Shown: positions 15,651 to 24,368, numbered from the stretch's first letter. The stretch is DNA of 44,862 nt from an uncultured Pelosinus sp. (GCA_900542835.1 UQPB01000028.1:1-44862); one strand, 5' to 3'. Numbers and translations are program-made. The notes: generated by a model not told the origin, from the letters alone.

Positions 15651-15819
15651 CGATCACCTCACCCCGGCCCGGATCAGTATTATATTGTACATCAGCCCGC
15701 CAAATCCCTGCGCCGGCAACAAGAAAAACGGTTCGAGCTGCGAAAATGCGCCGCAGGAACAGTGACAAATCCAGCCTTACCGACATATACTAGAGTATCC
15801 TTTTGACGGAGGTAACCGT

Positions 15820-16767
15820 ATGGATATTGCTCCATACCAGTTCCTGGCTGTCGATACCGAAGGCTTCCGGGTCCTGCTGACCAATGGCGACAGCGGCGAA
15901 ATTGTCGGTGAATGGCCGCTGCCGGGCGAATTTTCGCCGGTAGACATGCAACTGGGAGCCGATGCCACAGCCTACATACCGACAATCAACCGCCAGGGAC
16001 GCGGCGCGCTGTTTACACTTTCCCTGCCGTCAGGCGAACTGACACAGCTGGCGCTCGACCTGCCGGCGATCGAGCGCTTTGCCGCCGGTCCACAGCCCGG
16101 CCAGGCAGTTATCGCCACCCGCGACGGCGCCTTGTTCACGCTGGATACGATTAAACGCAGCCTGCACCTGCTGGGGCGCAGTCAGGAGCCGTCAGTCTGC
16201 GTAGGCCTTGCCGTCGAGGCCAATACCGTGTATACGGTGTGGCAGCATTCGCCCCAGGGAGTCCTGGCAGTCATTTCAACAGACGGACAGCTTTGCGCCG
16301 AGAAGCTGCTGCCGGGTCTTCCCACTGGCTTAGCGCAAAGCAGCCGCTATCTTTACATCCCGTTTACCGCTGCCGACGACGGTGATGAGGGTCTGCTGCT
16401 GCTGCCCAAGGACCGGATTGACGCCGAACCGGCGGTTATTGCTTTACACCACTGCCAGGATGGGGCTTCCTTCCGGACCTATCCCTGCTATGTCGCCGTT
16501 ACGCCGGACGAAGCTACCGCCTATGTCGCGCATGAAGACAGCGCCAATATTTCGATTGTCGACATTGCCGCGGCCCGTGTCAGCGGGTACATCCCGGTGG
16601 GCAGGTCCGTATCCTGTCTGTCGCTGTTGCCGGATTGCCGCTTCGCGATAGCCGGCAGCAACATGTTTGCCGATCTGTCGCTGATCGACCTGGTTAACCG
16701 GCGGCTGCTGTCGTTAACCGACTGCGAGCGGGAATTGTTCGGCCAGGTTGCGGTTCTCCCCGGTTAA
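15820..16767 (+). CDS. YncE-like beta-propeller protein, cytoplasmic
   Basis: A 315-residue protein built of repeated four-strand blades (for example YVAVTPDEATAYVAHEDSANISIVDIAAARVSGYIPVG, about 226-263), typical of YVTN/YncE seven-bladed propellers. No signal peptide or membrane helix is visible, so it is probably cytoplasmic, unlike many secreted YncE relatives. RBS GGAGGTAA is 8 nt before the ATG, and the gene ends at its own terminator. A similar mix of propeller strands occurs in spore-associated proteins, but no specific role can be claimed. Confidence 0.75.
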   Translation: MDIAPYQFLAVDTEGFRVLLTNGDSGEIVGEWPLPGEFSPVDMQLGADATAYIPTINRQGRGALFTLSLPSGELTQLALDLPAIERFAAGPQPGQAVIATRDGALFTLDTIKRSLHLLGRSQEPSVCVGLAVEANTVYTVWQHSPQGVLAVISTDGQLCAEKLLPGLPTGLAQSSRYLYIPFTAADDGDEGLLLLPKDRIDAEPAVIALHHCQDGASFRTYPCYVAVTPDEATAYVAHEDSANISIVDIAAARVSGYIPVGRSVSCLSLLPDCRFAIAGSNMFADLSLIDLVNRRLLSLTDCERELFGQVAVLPG

Positions 16768-16785
16768 ACAGACCCGGATCGGCAC

Positions 16786-16833
16786 AAAACCCCGCCAGTC
16801 GGCGCCGTACGGCACCTGACCAGCGGGGTTTTT
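16786..16833. terminator. Terminator shared by the propeller and DUF2935 genes
   Basis: AAAACCCCGC (16786-16795) pairs with GCGGGGTTTT (16823-16832); T and A runs flank it on both strands. It lies between convergent genes. Confidence 0.88.
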
Positions 16834-16858
16834 CTGCTAAAGCCGGCCATGACGGCGG

Positions 16859-17932
16859 CTAAACCTTCTCCTCTTCCAGCGGCCGGGGCCAGGAAGAGGT
16901 CCAGTTATATTTTGCTTTAGAAGCGGGAGACACGGCTGCCGCCGGCGCGGTATCGTCATCAATTTCCTCCGGCTCTTGCGCGGCCTGGGCCGCCTGCATA
17001 GCCTTCTGCTGCAGCGCAGCCAGCTTTGACGCCGCCGTCAGATTAGCGGTCTCTGCTGCAGCCTCGGCGGCAGCCGTCGCTTCTTCAGCCGCAATTTCAC
17101 ACTCTTTTGCTTCAGCTGCAGCATAACTGCTTGTTTGCAGATTGTTTTCAAGCATTGCCGCTACCATTAAGAAATGATCGGCCTCGCGGCGAACATGATC
17201 GGCAAACAAAGGCGTCATCAAACCCAGCACCCGCTTATCCTCCAGCATGCCGTAAAGGGCGCGGTTAAAATCGCGCAGCCGCGTGGTGGCGGCGCGGGAA
17301 TCCTGCAGGAACCGGCCGAACGAAGGAACATTCTCGTTGGCGCCGCGCAGCATGGACGAAAAATCCAGCGACTGACGGAACAGACCGTCAAACTCTGTGG
17401 TAAAACCCTCGGTGGTTTCGATCAGAATGACTTCCGACGGGTCGAGCATCTGACGGATAAAATCATCATGGTCACTCATCAGCCGCAGCCAGAAACTGAG
17501 CTCCCGGGTCTTTGACCAAAGCTGAAAGGGCTTGCAGTCCTTCATTGACTCCAGCAGCCGCAGAAAATATTCCGCCTCCCGCGCCATATGATCCAGCAGC
17601 GAGGGATAGAGGCAGCCACACAATTCACCGCGCAGCGCCAGTCGCAGCAGCCGGCGTTTAAAACGAAGAAATTCCTCCACCTTACCGGTTGACTGGCGGA
17701 CCAGCTCCTTAAACTTTTTATCGCTGTTAATGCCATCCGCTTTGGCAAGCAATGCGCCGAAACAACGATAAAATTCCTGCGCTTCCTGGATGGCGTCCTT
17801 TCTATTGACAGGCAGGCCGGCTTTAATAAACACAGCGTGTTCCTGCATAATCGACAGCCAGAACTTCAGCTCTTCCAGGTTTATGGAAATAGCCGGACGG
17901 CTGTCGCCAGGCTGTACTGGCAGTCTCGTCAT
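16859..17932 (-). CDS. DUF2935 protein with Ala-rich coiled-coil tail
   Basis: A 357-residue soluble protein holding two copies of the DUF2935 helical-bundle unit. Each has FWL..M..H..FI near its start (about 24 and 151) and H..REA..FL near its end (about 116 and 250). The His/Glu spacing suggests a ferritin- or hemerythrin-like metal site, though this is inference. After about residue 265 comes an Ala/Glu-rich coiled coil and a Pro/Trp-rich end. The start is ATG 17932 with GGGGGAG 8 nt upstream. A mother-cell-type promoter lies 70-85 nt further up, hinting at a spore-coat or sporulation role. Confidence 0.75.
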   Translation of the reverse strand: MTRLPVQPGDSRPAISINLEELKFWLSIMQEHAVFIKAGLPVNRKDAIQEAQEFYRCFGALLAKADGINSDKKFKELVRQSTGKVEEFLRFKRRLLRLALRGELCGCLYPSLLDHMAREAEYFLRLLESMKDCKPFQLWSKTRELSFWLRLMSDHDDFIRQMLDPSEVILIETTEGFTTEFDGLFRQSLDFSSMLRGANENVPSFGRFLQDSRAATTRLRDFNRALYGMLEDKRVLGLMTPLFADHVRREADHFLMVAAMLENNLQTSSYAAAEAKECEIAAEEATAAAEAAAETANLTAASKLAALQQKAMQAAQAAQEPEEIDDDTAPAAAVSPASKAKYNWTSSWPRPLEEEKV

Positions 17933-17999
17933 GACATACACTCCCCCATGTTTGGTTCATAGACGCATCTGCCCATAAGATCCCGCGGCAGCGCGTTTT

Positions 18000-18028
18000 C
18001 TTATAATAGTGTATGCTCGACTTGGCAA
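18000..18028 (-). promoter_or_regulatory. Candidate promoter of the DUF2935 gene (sigma-A or sigma-E/K type)
   Basis: The minus strand reads TTGCCA (18028-18023), a 17-nt spacer and TATAAG (18005-18000). Within it CATACACTA (18015-18007) also matches the mother-cell sigma-E/sigma-K -10 consensus (CATACANT and CATANNNTA). Which sigma factor is used cannot be settled from sequence. Confidence 0.5.
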
Positions 18029-18109
18029 TTTAGTGCAAAACAACATAAACAAGACGCCAGGTAAGCACTGATTAAATGAGCCAGTCAATTAACGGCGGGT
18101 TTTTCCCTG

Positions 18110-18200
18110 CCGGGAAGCCAGACAGCCCCCGCGACGCCGTGCCGCGTACATTCGCAGGTACGCAAACAAGGCCGTCACGGGGGCTGACAACGGCCGGGCG
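18110..18200 (+). repeat. Palindromic GTACGC-core repeat, third copy
   Basis: The core GCGTAC (18144-18149) and GTACGC (18158-18163) is enclosed by CAGCCCCCG (18123-18131) and CGGGGGCTG (18178-18186), followed by ACAACG as in the other copies. The arms differ in sequence from the other copies but keep pairing, as expected for a unit under structural constraint. Confidence 0.65.
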
Positions 18201-18258
18201 CTTGTCTCCTGACACACCCGGCACTAGCGCTTCCCTGCGCGTCGCAGGTATAGCAACG

Positions 18259-18891
18259 TCAAAAAACAGCTTCACAACGGAAGATTTTATTCCCCCGCTC
18301 ACTAAACTTTGCCTCATACTCGGTCATAATATTGCCCTCAAAGCCGCTGTTATGCAGGTCAAAACTGATATTGGCGAGACGTAGGCCGAAATCGGCAAAT
18401 TGGTTCAGCGAGAACTCAAATAACTTTTCGTTATCAGTCTTGAAACAGATGCGACCGCCGGGCTTTATAATCTGCCGGTACTTAGCCAGAAAGACGGCGT
18501 GGGTCAGGCGGCGCTTTGCATGGCGGCGCTTGTGCCAGGGATCACTAAAGTTCAGGTACAGCCGGTCAACCTCTCCCGGACTGAACAGTGTTTCAATCGC
18601 CAGCGCATTAAACACCAGAAGTCTCACATTATCCAGTCCCTGCTCCCGAACCTTTCTCGCCGCATCATACAACACATCCTGGGCCGCTTCAATACCAACG
18701 AAAACCGTGCCGGGTTGCTGTTCGGCCATACCGCTGATAAACCGGCCGCGCCCGGTGCCGATTTCCACGTGCAGCTCGCTGCCGCCGCAGCGGCTGCGCC
18801 ACTGGCCGGGAGCAATCCCGCCGCTGTCAAGGACGACATCGCCGTAGGCTTGCAACGCCTCAGCCACCCAGGGTTTCTTTCGCAGACGCAC
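18259..18891 (-). CDS. trmB: tRNA (guanine-N7-)-methyltransferase
   Basis: A 210-residue cytosolic enzyme that puts m7G46 on tRNAs with SAM. The SAM motif is VEIGTGRGRFI, and the family block NFSDPWHKRRHAKRRLT and the C-terminal FKTDNEKLFEFSLNQF are all present. The start is GTG 18891, with AAGGAG 8 nt upstream. It begins 5 nt after the stop of the AAA+ regulator gene and is probably co-transcribed with it. Confidence 0.95.
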   Translation of the reverse strand: MRLRKKPWVAEALQAYGDVVLDSGGIAPGQWRSRCGGSELHVEIGTGRGRFISGMAEQQPGTVFVGIEAAQDVLYDAARKVREQGLDNVRLLVFNALAIETLFSPGEVDRLYLNFSDPWHKRRHAKRRLTHAVFLAKYRQIIKPGGRICFKTDNEKLFEFSLNQFADFGLRLANISFDLHNSGFEGNIMTEYEAKFSERGNKIFRCEAVF

Positions 18892-18896
18892 TGTTG

Positions 18897-20765
18897 TTAC
18901 TCCTTTTCCAGACCGTACTTTCGTAAATAGCGATAAAGCGTCACACGGCTGACATCAAGCATCAATGCCAGCCGGCTGATATTGCCGCCGGCAGCCTTCC
19001 AGGCCTCGATAAACGCATCGCGGCTTTCCTTCCAGGCGCGGCCGGGGCCGCTTTCACCAGGGAGCTTTAGATCGCTGGCGTCAAGGCTGTCACTGCTGCT
19101 ATGGAAAAACGCATTTTCAATTACTTCCTGAAGCTGCTTGGTGTTGCCCTGCCAGTCAAACGAGAGCAGCAGTTGCTCAGCCTCGGGCGTCAACGGCTTA
19201 GCCGGCATCTGGTTTTGCTCGGCAAGTTCCTCGATAATATGACTGGCCAGCAGGGGAATATCCTCGCGGCGGGCGGACAGGGCCGGCACCTTGATCACGG
19301 TGCGGCCGAGCTGCTCATGCAGGGAGGCGGTAAAAATACCCTTATCGGTCAGCCGCTTCAAATCGCTGTCGCAGGCTGCGATCACCCTCACGTCCAGCGG
19401 CAGCACCGTTCCGTCGAGGCGGGTCAGCCGGCCGGTCTTTAGAATCGCTGCCAGCCGTTCCGCCAGAATGGCCGGCAGTTTTTCAATTTCATCAATAAAC
19501 AAGGTGCCGCCGTTGGCCAGCTCCAGCTTGCCGGGAACATTATCCTCGCCAAACAGCTCCAGCCACAGGCTGTGCTCGCTGCCGCCGCCGCAACGCACGG
19601 TAATCAGCGGTCCGGCGGCGCGGGGACTGGCCTGATGGATGCCGTGAGCCAGACGCTGCTTGCCGGTGCCCGGCTCTCCCTGCAGCACGACATGCTGCTG
19701 CCCGCGGGCGACCCGGGCCGCTTTGTCCTTGGCGGCGACAAATGCCGGCGCATTGCCGATCATTGCCGACAGATGGTAGCGGGCGCGGTAGCCGGCGGCG
19801 TGAGCGGCCAGCAGCCGCAGCTCCTCCAGCGGCAGGGATACAGCGACAATTCCCTCTACCTCATCCTGATGGGTAATGGGAATGACAGTGGTAATATCCT
19901 CATATACCTTTCCTGGCATGTTCCAGGTCATTTCTTTATTGTAAGAGGGAATGCCATAAAAACCCTTTGCCAACGGCGACAGCTTATAATTGCTCAGCTT
20001 TTCGCTCAGAGAGGTCTTACGCCCCTCCTTGCCCAGACGTTCAAGACCGCGGCTGTTGGCATAGGCAACCTCGCCGTCAGGCAGCAAATGAAACGCGGCG
20101 TAAGGAGTGGCGTCAAGCATCAACTGCCGCGCCCGCAGCTGTGACAACAGCGACAGGTGCTGCTCCAGCGCAAACCGCATCGACTGCAGCAGCGCGAACA
20201 TGGCGTTGTACGGCAGCTCTCCCGGTTCCAGTGCAACCAGCGTTAAAATATAACGCAGGTCATTGTCGACCAGAATCGGCGCCGAGCAGGCGTCGCCATT
20301 ATGGCTGTCCTGGGTCCACATTTCCGGACCGAACAGCAAAAACGGCGTCTGCCGGGCGTAAGCCAGGCTGACGCTGGAGGTGCCGATATCCTGCTCCGCC
20401 AGTCGCGCCCCCTCGATCTCGTCAACAGTCTTTTGAAAAAAAGGCAAGGCGTAATTTTTTAACACATAGCAGTCGCGGTTTACCAGCAGCAGACTCAAAT
20501 TATAGGCGCTGAAATGCTCCTGCAGCGACAAATACAGCGAATCGACAAAACCGACCGCCGCACTGTGCTCCCGCCGCTCCTGCGCCAGCTGCTCCGGCGT
20601 CAGCCGGTGGGTCAGGCACATCCGTTCATGCGGCGCGTTTGCCGCCCGGCTGTTCTCCCAGGATTCCGCCACCCAGGGATGAACATTCGGATCAACGACA
20701 CCCTCCTCCATAAATTTGCGGTAATATTGCTCCAGTTTTTCTTTGCTTCGCCGTTCTCTGATCAT
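18897..20765 (-). CDS. AcoR/TyrR-like AAA+ transcriptional regulator lacking GAFTGA
   Basis: A 622-residue regulator with a GAF-like sensor (about 60-215), a PAS-like segment (about 220-330), an AAA+ domain (about 335-560; Walker A GEPGTGKQ, Walker B GGTLFIDEIEKL) and a Fis-type HTH at the end (GGNISRLALMLDVSRVTLYRYLRKYG). Where sigma-54 activators carry the GAFTGA loop, this protein passes from ELFGEDNVPG straight to KLELANGGT, so contact with sigma-54 is unlikely. The arginine-finger region (SLHEQLGRTV) is also altered. TyrR is a precedent for such a protein working on sigma-70 promoters. The start is ATG 20765 (GGAGG 6 nt upstream). Confidence 0.88.
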   Translation of the reverse strand: MIRERRSKEKLEQYYRKFMEEGVVDPNVHPWVAESWENSRAANAPHERMCLTHRLTPEQLAQERREHSAAVGFVDSLYLSLQEHFSAYNLSLLLVNRDCYVLKNYALPFFQKTVDEIEGARLAEQDIGTSSVSLAYARQTPFLLFGPEMWTQDSHNGDACSAPILVDNDLRYILTLVALEPGELPYNAMFALLQSMRFALEQHLSLLSQLRARQLMLDATPYAAFHLLPDGEVAYANSRGLERLGKEGRKTSLSEKLSNYKLSPLAKGFYGIPSYNKEMTWNMPGKVYEDITTVIPITHQDEVEGIVAVSLPLEELRLLAAHAAGYRARYHLSAMIGNAPAFVAAKDKAARVARGQQHVVLQGEPGTGKQRLAHGIHQASPRAAGPLITVRCGGGSEHSLWLELFGEDNVPGKLELANGGTLFIDEIEKLPAILAERLAAILKTGRLTRLDGTVLPLDVRVIAACDSDLKRLTDKGIFTASLHEQLGRTVIKVPALSARREDIPLLASHIIEELAEQNQMPAKPLTPEAEQLLLSFDWQGNTKQLQEVIENAFFHSSSDSLDASDLKLPGESGPGRAWKESRDAFIEAWKAAGGNISRLALMLDVSRVTLYRYLRKYGLEKE

Positions 20766-21086
20766 TTTAAACCTCCACAATCCAGCATGTCCCAAAAGCG
20801 GCCGCTCACGGGCCCGCGCTCAGCGCCGCGCCTTGTCAGAAAAAAACGCTTGCTGTTCATCTTTAATTAGGATACCATAGTTTCGCATCAGACGCTAATC
20901 ATTTAGTCGCACCGCAATTTGCTGTCACAAATCACAATATCTAGTGAAAACAACAGAAAACACGCCTATATATTGCGCAGAAAATGATAACTGCATTTAT
21001 CTGCCGAAAATGGTGCTTTCGTCCGCTGGCAGGAATTGTTCTCTCTATGCTACAATAAGCACAGATATGATTGGAGGGGACTTACT
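20766..21086. other. AT-rich divergent regulatory region
   Basis: This 320-bp stretch lies between the AAA+ regulator (minus) and the NrdD-tail-like gene (plus). A -10 element TACAAT (21050-21055) can serve the plus gene. TATCCT (minus, about 20870-20875, opposite AGGATA) may serve the regulator. The middle is clearly AT-richer than the genome average and has no ORF. No GG-N10-GC sigma-54 element was recognised. Confidence 0.5.
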
Positions 21087-21362
21087 ATGATGATCAATGG
21101 GATTCAAATCGCAGCCGATCCGTCGCTGACCGAAGCCGAAATTACCGCAATGGTGACGGAAGAACAGGCATTATGGCATGAGCGCCACAAAAGCATCGCG
21201 TTGATGGAAATCAGCCGCGACGGCGATGAAATTGTGATCAAAACTACGGAAAAGTCTCCCATTCGCCGCGTTCGCCGCATTACCGGCTATTTGAGCAATA
21301 TCGACAATTTTAACGACGCCAAAAAGCAGGAATGCCAGCGCCGGGTCGTTCACGCCAGTTGA
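21087..21362 (+). CDS. Small protein resembling the C-terminal tail of anaerobic ribonucleotide reductase NrdD
   Basis: A 91-residue soluble protein. Its end (RRVRRITGYLSNIDNFNDAKKQE, with RVVH) matches the NrdD C-terminal pattern R-x-TGYL....FN..K..E...R..H, which in full NrdD follows the zinc cysteines and precedes or includes the glycyl-radical region. Here no cysteine pair and no glycyl-radical motif are present, so it cannot itself be a reductase. Stand-alone genes of this sort occur in Firmicutes; function is unknown. The start is ATG 21087 with GGAGGGG 7 nt before it. It is followed by a terminator. Confidence 0.7.
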   Translation: MMINGIQIAADPSLTEAEITAMVTEEQALWHERHKSIALMEISRDGDEIVIKTTEKSPIRRVRRITGYLSNIDNFNDAKKQECQRRVVHAS

Positions 21363-21391
21363 CCGGGCCGCGGCAGTCGTAATATAAACAG

Positions 21392-21425
21392 GGCCGCCAG
21401 ATTGCAGAATCTGGCGGCCTTTCTT
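21392..21425. terminator. Terminator after the NrdD-tail-like gene
   Basis: Two perfect 12-nt arms (GGCCGCCAGATT and AATCTGGCGGCC, 21392-21419) close a 4-nt loop and are followed by TTTCTT. Confidence 0.88.
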
Positions 21426-21476
21426 ACTAACGCTCCAGCTGCCGGTCCGCCCGGCGGACCATTTTTTGCAGGCGGC

Positions 21477-23273
21477 TCAGGTGCGGTAAAGGTTGATTTC
21501 CTCACCAAAATGCTGAATAACGGTCTTAAACTCGTGAATTTTATCCATCATGTCCTGCAGCTTATCGTTATAATCCTGCACCGCCGCGCTGACTTCCTCG
21601 GTCGCCGCCGAATTCTCCTCGGAGATGGCGGCCAGCGACTCAATCTTGCTGTAGACCTGATTCATCCCGGTCATTTCGTGCTCCAGCTTGTCAATCATAT
21701 CCACAATGTTGTTGGCAACGCCATGAATATTGCCGACATGACCGCTGGTATTGCGAACAACGTCGCTGAGTTGACGGCTTTCGGCGGCAAGAACGTCATA
21801 CTCCGCTTCAATCAGCGCGACCAGCCCGCCGATTGTTCCCATCAAAACCTGCAAATCGCCGGAAATCCGCTCGGAGTGCTGCTGTGACTGCTCCGCCAGC
21901 TTGCGCACCTCTTCAGCGACAACGGCGAAGCCGCGTCCCTGCTCGCCCGCCCGTGCCGCCTCGATAGCGGCATTCAGCGCCAGCAGGTTGGTTTGGCCGG
22001 CGATTGCCGCCACCATGCCGGTGATCTCATTGATTTTATCCGCCTGTACCTGCAGCGTCTCGGCCGATTCCTTAACGGCGACAAACTTGTCCAGACTGCT
22101 GGTCAAGTTGGCACTGGAGGACTGCACATCGGCAAAGCCCTTGTTGATCTCACCGACCGCCACCTCAAGCTGCTGCTTATTGCGGCTCTGGCCGGCAACC
22201 ACGCTCTGCAGCGTCTCCAGATTGCCGCTGAGAATCCCCACCGACACCTCAGTCTCCGACGCCTGATTGGTGGCGGCAGTGGCTACGTCATGGACGACTC
22301 CGGAAATCTCGTTTGAGGTTTGGCGCATCCGGTCGGCCAGATTGTTGAAGTTCTGCGCATACTTATCCATCTCGTCAGTAACGCCCTTGAAGCCGGTAAA
22401 ATCACGCTTTACCCGCTGCTTATAATCGGCCAGCAGTTCGCCCAGCAGTTCAAACTCATCAGCTGACCGCAGTGAAACCTCCTCAAAATAACGCCGGTCC
22501 CGAATCGCTTTCAGTTGTTCGCCGACAAACCCAAACGGCCGCAGCAGCAGCGCCGCCGCCAGCCAGGCGGCCGCGGCGGCCGCCAGCGGCTGCCACAGGG
22601 CAGCGCCAAGGCCGGCCAGTGCCAAAAGCGCCTGCAGGCAGGCGCTGACAATCGCAGCAGCGGCGCCGATCTTCAGCGGCAGGCTTTTAATCAGGCCAAA
22701 CGAAAGCAGCATGTTGCAGCGATAGGTCTCGGTACGCTGGATTGTCGCCGGAAAGGTGATCAGAATCTTCATATGCTCAGCCGAGGATTCAATTATTTCG
22801 GTTACGATTTTTTCGTTGAAATGCTCCGCCGCGCCGGCAAGCAAACCGCGAAGATAACCAAACATACCGCGTTTGGAGCGATAGCTGAGTACGGCCTGCT
22901 TGTCCGCCACCGGTTCGATCAATAGTTCCGGCGGCCTGGCGCCGGGAATCCGCTTTACCATCACCACATGAACATCATACATGGAGCGCAGAAACGAATA
23001 CAGGCTTTCCTGGTGGAAAAAGGCGGGGTAGGCTTCGCGGAAGGTGGTCAGATTGTCTTTGCCGATCGCCATCCAGAGCTCGTCCTCGTTTTTTTGCAGC
23101 TGCTTCGCCAAATAACCGCTGAACTGCCTGATTTTCGCGTCGTCAACATCTTCTGTCGGCAAAAACAGTTTGTCCCTGTTCCAGCCGGCGGTTTGCATCG
23201 CCTGACCGGTCAGCTCCTCGCCCCAAAGCTTGCGGGATGTATTGAGCCAGGTTCCGACCACTGTGCCTTTCAT
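21477..23273 (-). CDS. H-NOX (heme-gas sensor) chemoreceptor fusion
   Basis: A 598-residue chemoreceptor. Residues 1-185 form an H-NOX heme domain: proximal heme ligand H102 (YDVHVV), heme-propionate motif Y131-x-S133-x-R135 and P115. The residues that stabilise bound O2 in the Thermoanaerobacter protein, W9, N74 and Y140, fall at identical positions. A two-helix membrane hairpin follows (about 200-250), then a methyl-accepting signalling domain with tip IAGQTNLLALNAAIEAARAGEQGRGFAVVAEEVRKLA (about 425-462). Family knowledge links such fusions in anaerobes to O2 (or NO) sensing and avoidance. The start is ATG 23273 with GAGGTG upstream. It is monocistronic. Confidence 0.94.
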   Translation of the reverse strand: MKGTVVGTWLNTSRKLWGEELTGQAMQTAGWNRDKLFLPTEDVDDAKIRQFSGYLAKQLQKNEDELWMAIGKDNLTTFREAYPAFFHQESLYSFLRSMYDVHVVMVKRIPGARPPELLIEPVADKQAVLSYRSKRGMFGYLRGLLAGAAEHFNEKIVTEIIESSAEHMKILITFPATIQRTETYRCNMLLSFGLIKSLPLKIGAAAAIVSACLQALLALAGLGAALWQPLAAAAAAWLAAALLLRPFGFVGEQLKAIRDRRYFEEVSLRSADEFELLGELLADYKQRVKRDFTGFKGVTDEMDKYAQNFNNLADRMRQTSNEISGVVHDVATAATNQASETEVSVGILSGNLETLQSVVAGQSRNKQQLEVAVGEINKGFADVQSSSANLTSSLDKFVAVKESAETLQVQADKINEITGMVAAIAGQTNLLALNAAIEAARAGEQGRGFAVVAEEVRKLAEQSQQHSERISGDLQVLMGTIGGLVALIEAEYDVLAAESRQLSDVVRNTSGHVGNIHGVANNIVDMIDKLEHEMTGMNQVYSKIESLAAISEENSAATEEVSAAVQDYNDKLQDMMDKIHEFKTVIQHFGEEINLYRT

Positions 23274-23519
23274 AAGCAGTCACCTCATTAAAAATCCGTG
23301 TTTACCCTGTTAGTTTAGTTATTCTCCGGGTTTCAGTGTAATCCTGTTGCTGGCGGCAAAATATCCGCCGCCGCGGTCCGTCCGCAGCCCCTGCCGGCAG
23401 GAAAAAAACCACCGGAAGCGAAACCTATCTACACCCAGTGCTGCGGCCGTCAAAACCGTCGCAGCCTCAAAAAATCGCGGCTTCCCCCTTCGTCAAGGGT
23501 AGCCGCCACGGGAGGACAC

Positions 23520-24368
23520 ATGAATATTCTCGGGTTGGTCGCCTCGGAGCGCAAACTCGGCAACAGCGAAATACTGGCAAAGGAAATCCTGTCGGCACTG
23601 CCGGGCAACAAGCGCCTGCTGCGGTTGAGCGATCTGACAATTGCCTCCTGCCGCGCCTGTTACGCCTGTCTGCCGGCCGGCAAGCCCTGTATTCTTAATG
23701 ACGACCTTACCTTTTTTCTGGACCAGATCACCTGGGCCGACGTCGTTGTGCTGGCGTCTCCCTGCTATTTTCTCGGCGCCCATACCAGCGTTAAGACTAT
23801 TGGCGACCGCCTGATCTCGGTGCTCAATGACGGCAGCCGCTTCCGCGGAAAACGCTGTGTGACGGTTGTCAGCTACGGCGTGGAAAACTGGGATGGCTAT
23901 GCCAGGGAAATGCTGATGAACTTTGCCCGCTTTCTCCACCTTGATGTCGCCGGCTCGCTGACAGTGCGCGCCGCCAATCCCGGTGAGGCTGCCAGTCCCG
24001 CCATCCTTGAGCAGGCACGACAGTTGGCCGGCCTGCTCGCTGCCGGTCAGACAGCGCCGCCCCTCCCCCAGTCCTGTCCCGGCTGCGCCTCCAGCCTGCT
24101 GCAGCTTGACGCTGACGGCCATATCCGCTGCGTCATGTGCGGCGCGACGGGACAAGCAGGCGCAGCAGCAAAACAGCTCACGCTTTGCTTTGACACCGGC
24201 GGTCACAGCCGCTTTTCAGCGGCCGGCATGGCGGAACACGGCCAACGCCTGGAGGAGATTAAGCGCGAATACGGGAGCCAGCGCCGGGAACTGCTGGCGG
24301 CGCGCAAGCCCTACCAGCAGATGGACGAATGGTGGGTAAAACCCGGACACGACGGCCACCCTGCCTAG
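23520..24368 (+). CDS. NADPH-dependent FMN reductase-like flavoprotein with zinc-ribbon insert
   Basis: A 282-residue flavodoxin-fold protein. The first half is an FMN-binding fold (GLVASERKLGNSEILAKEIL) with a Cys cluster CRACYACLPAGKPC of the iron-sulfur flavoprotein or Isf-like type. SPCYFLGAHTSVKTIGDRL completes the flavin site. The C-terminal part has a CPGC....CVMC zinc ribbon (about 184-207) and a basic tail. It is likely a cytosolic electron-transfer protein; partner unknown. RBS GGGAGG precedes ATG 23520, close to the start. Confidence 0.82.
   Translation: MNILGLVASERKLGNSEILAKEILSALPGNKRLLRLSDLTIASCRACYACLPAGKPCILNDDLTFFLDQITWADVVVLASPCYFLGAHTSVKTIGDRLISVLNDGSRFRGKRCVTVVSYGVENWDGYAREMLMNFARFLHLDVAGSLTVRAANPGEAASPAILEQARQLAGLLAAGQTAPPLPQSCPGCASSLLQLDADGHIRCVMCGATGQAGAAAKQLTLCFDTGGHSRFSAAGMAEHGQRLEEIKREYGSQRRELLAARKPYQQMDEWWVKPGHDGHPA

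Larger units (their letters stand above)
17933..18258. other. Gene-free stretch with promoter and palindromic repeat
   Basis: The region contains the DUF2935 promoter (18000-18028), a 14-nt word AAGCACTGATTAAA (18063-18076) repeated at 29621-29634, and a repeat copy at 18110-18200. After it, small inverted patches (CACCCGGCACTAGCGC, GCGTCGCAGGTATAGC) look like a worn second copy. No ORF is supported. Confidence 0.6.

Noticed and set aside
20766..21086. Sigma-54 promoter near the AAA+ regulator
   Set aside because: TGGCAGGAATTGTTC near 21028 looks similar, but the GC element at the right spacing is missing, and the regulator lacks GAFTGA.
23493..24206. 237-codon open frame on the minus strand
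   Set aside because: It is antisense to the flavoprotein gene, which has FMN-fold and CxxC motifs and an RBS.
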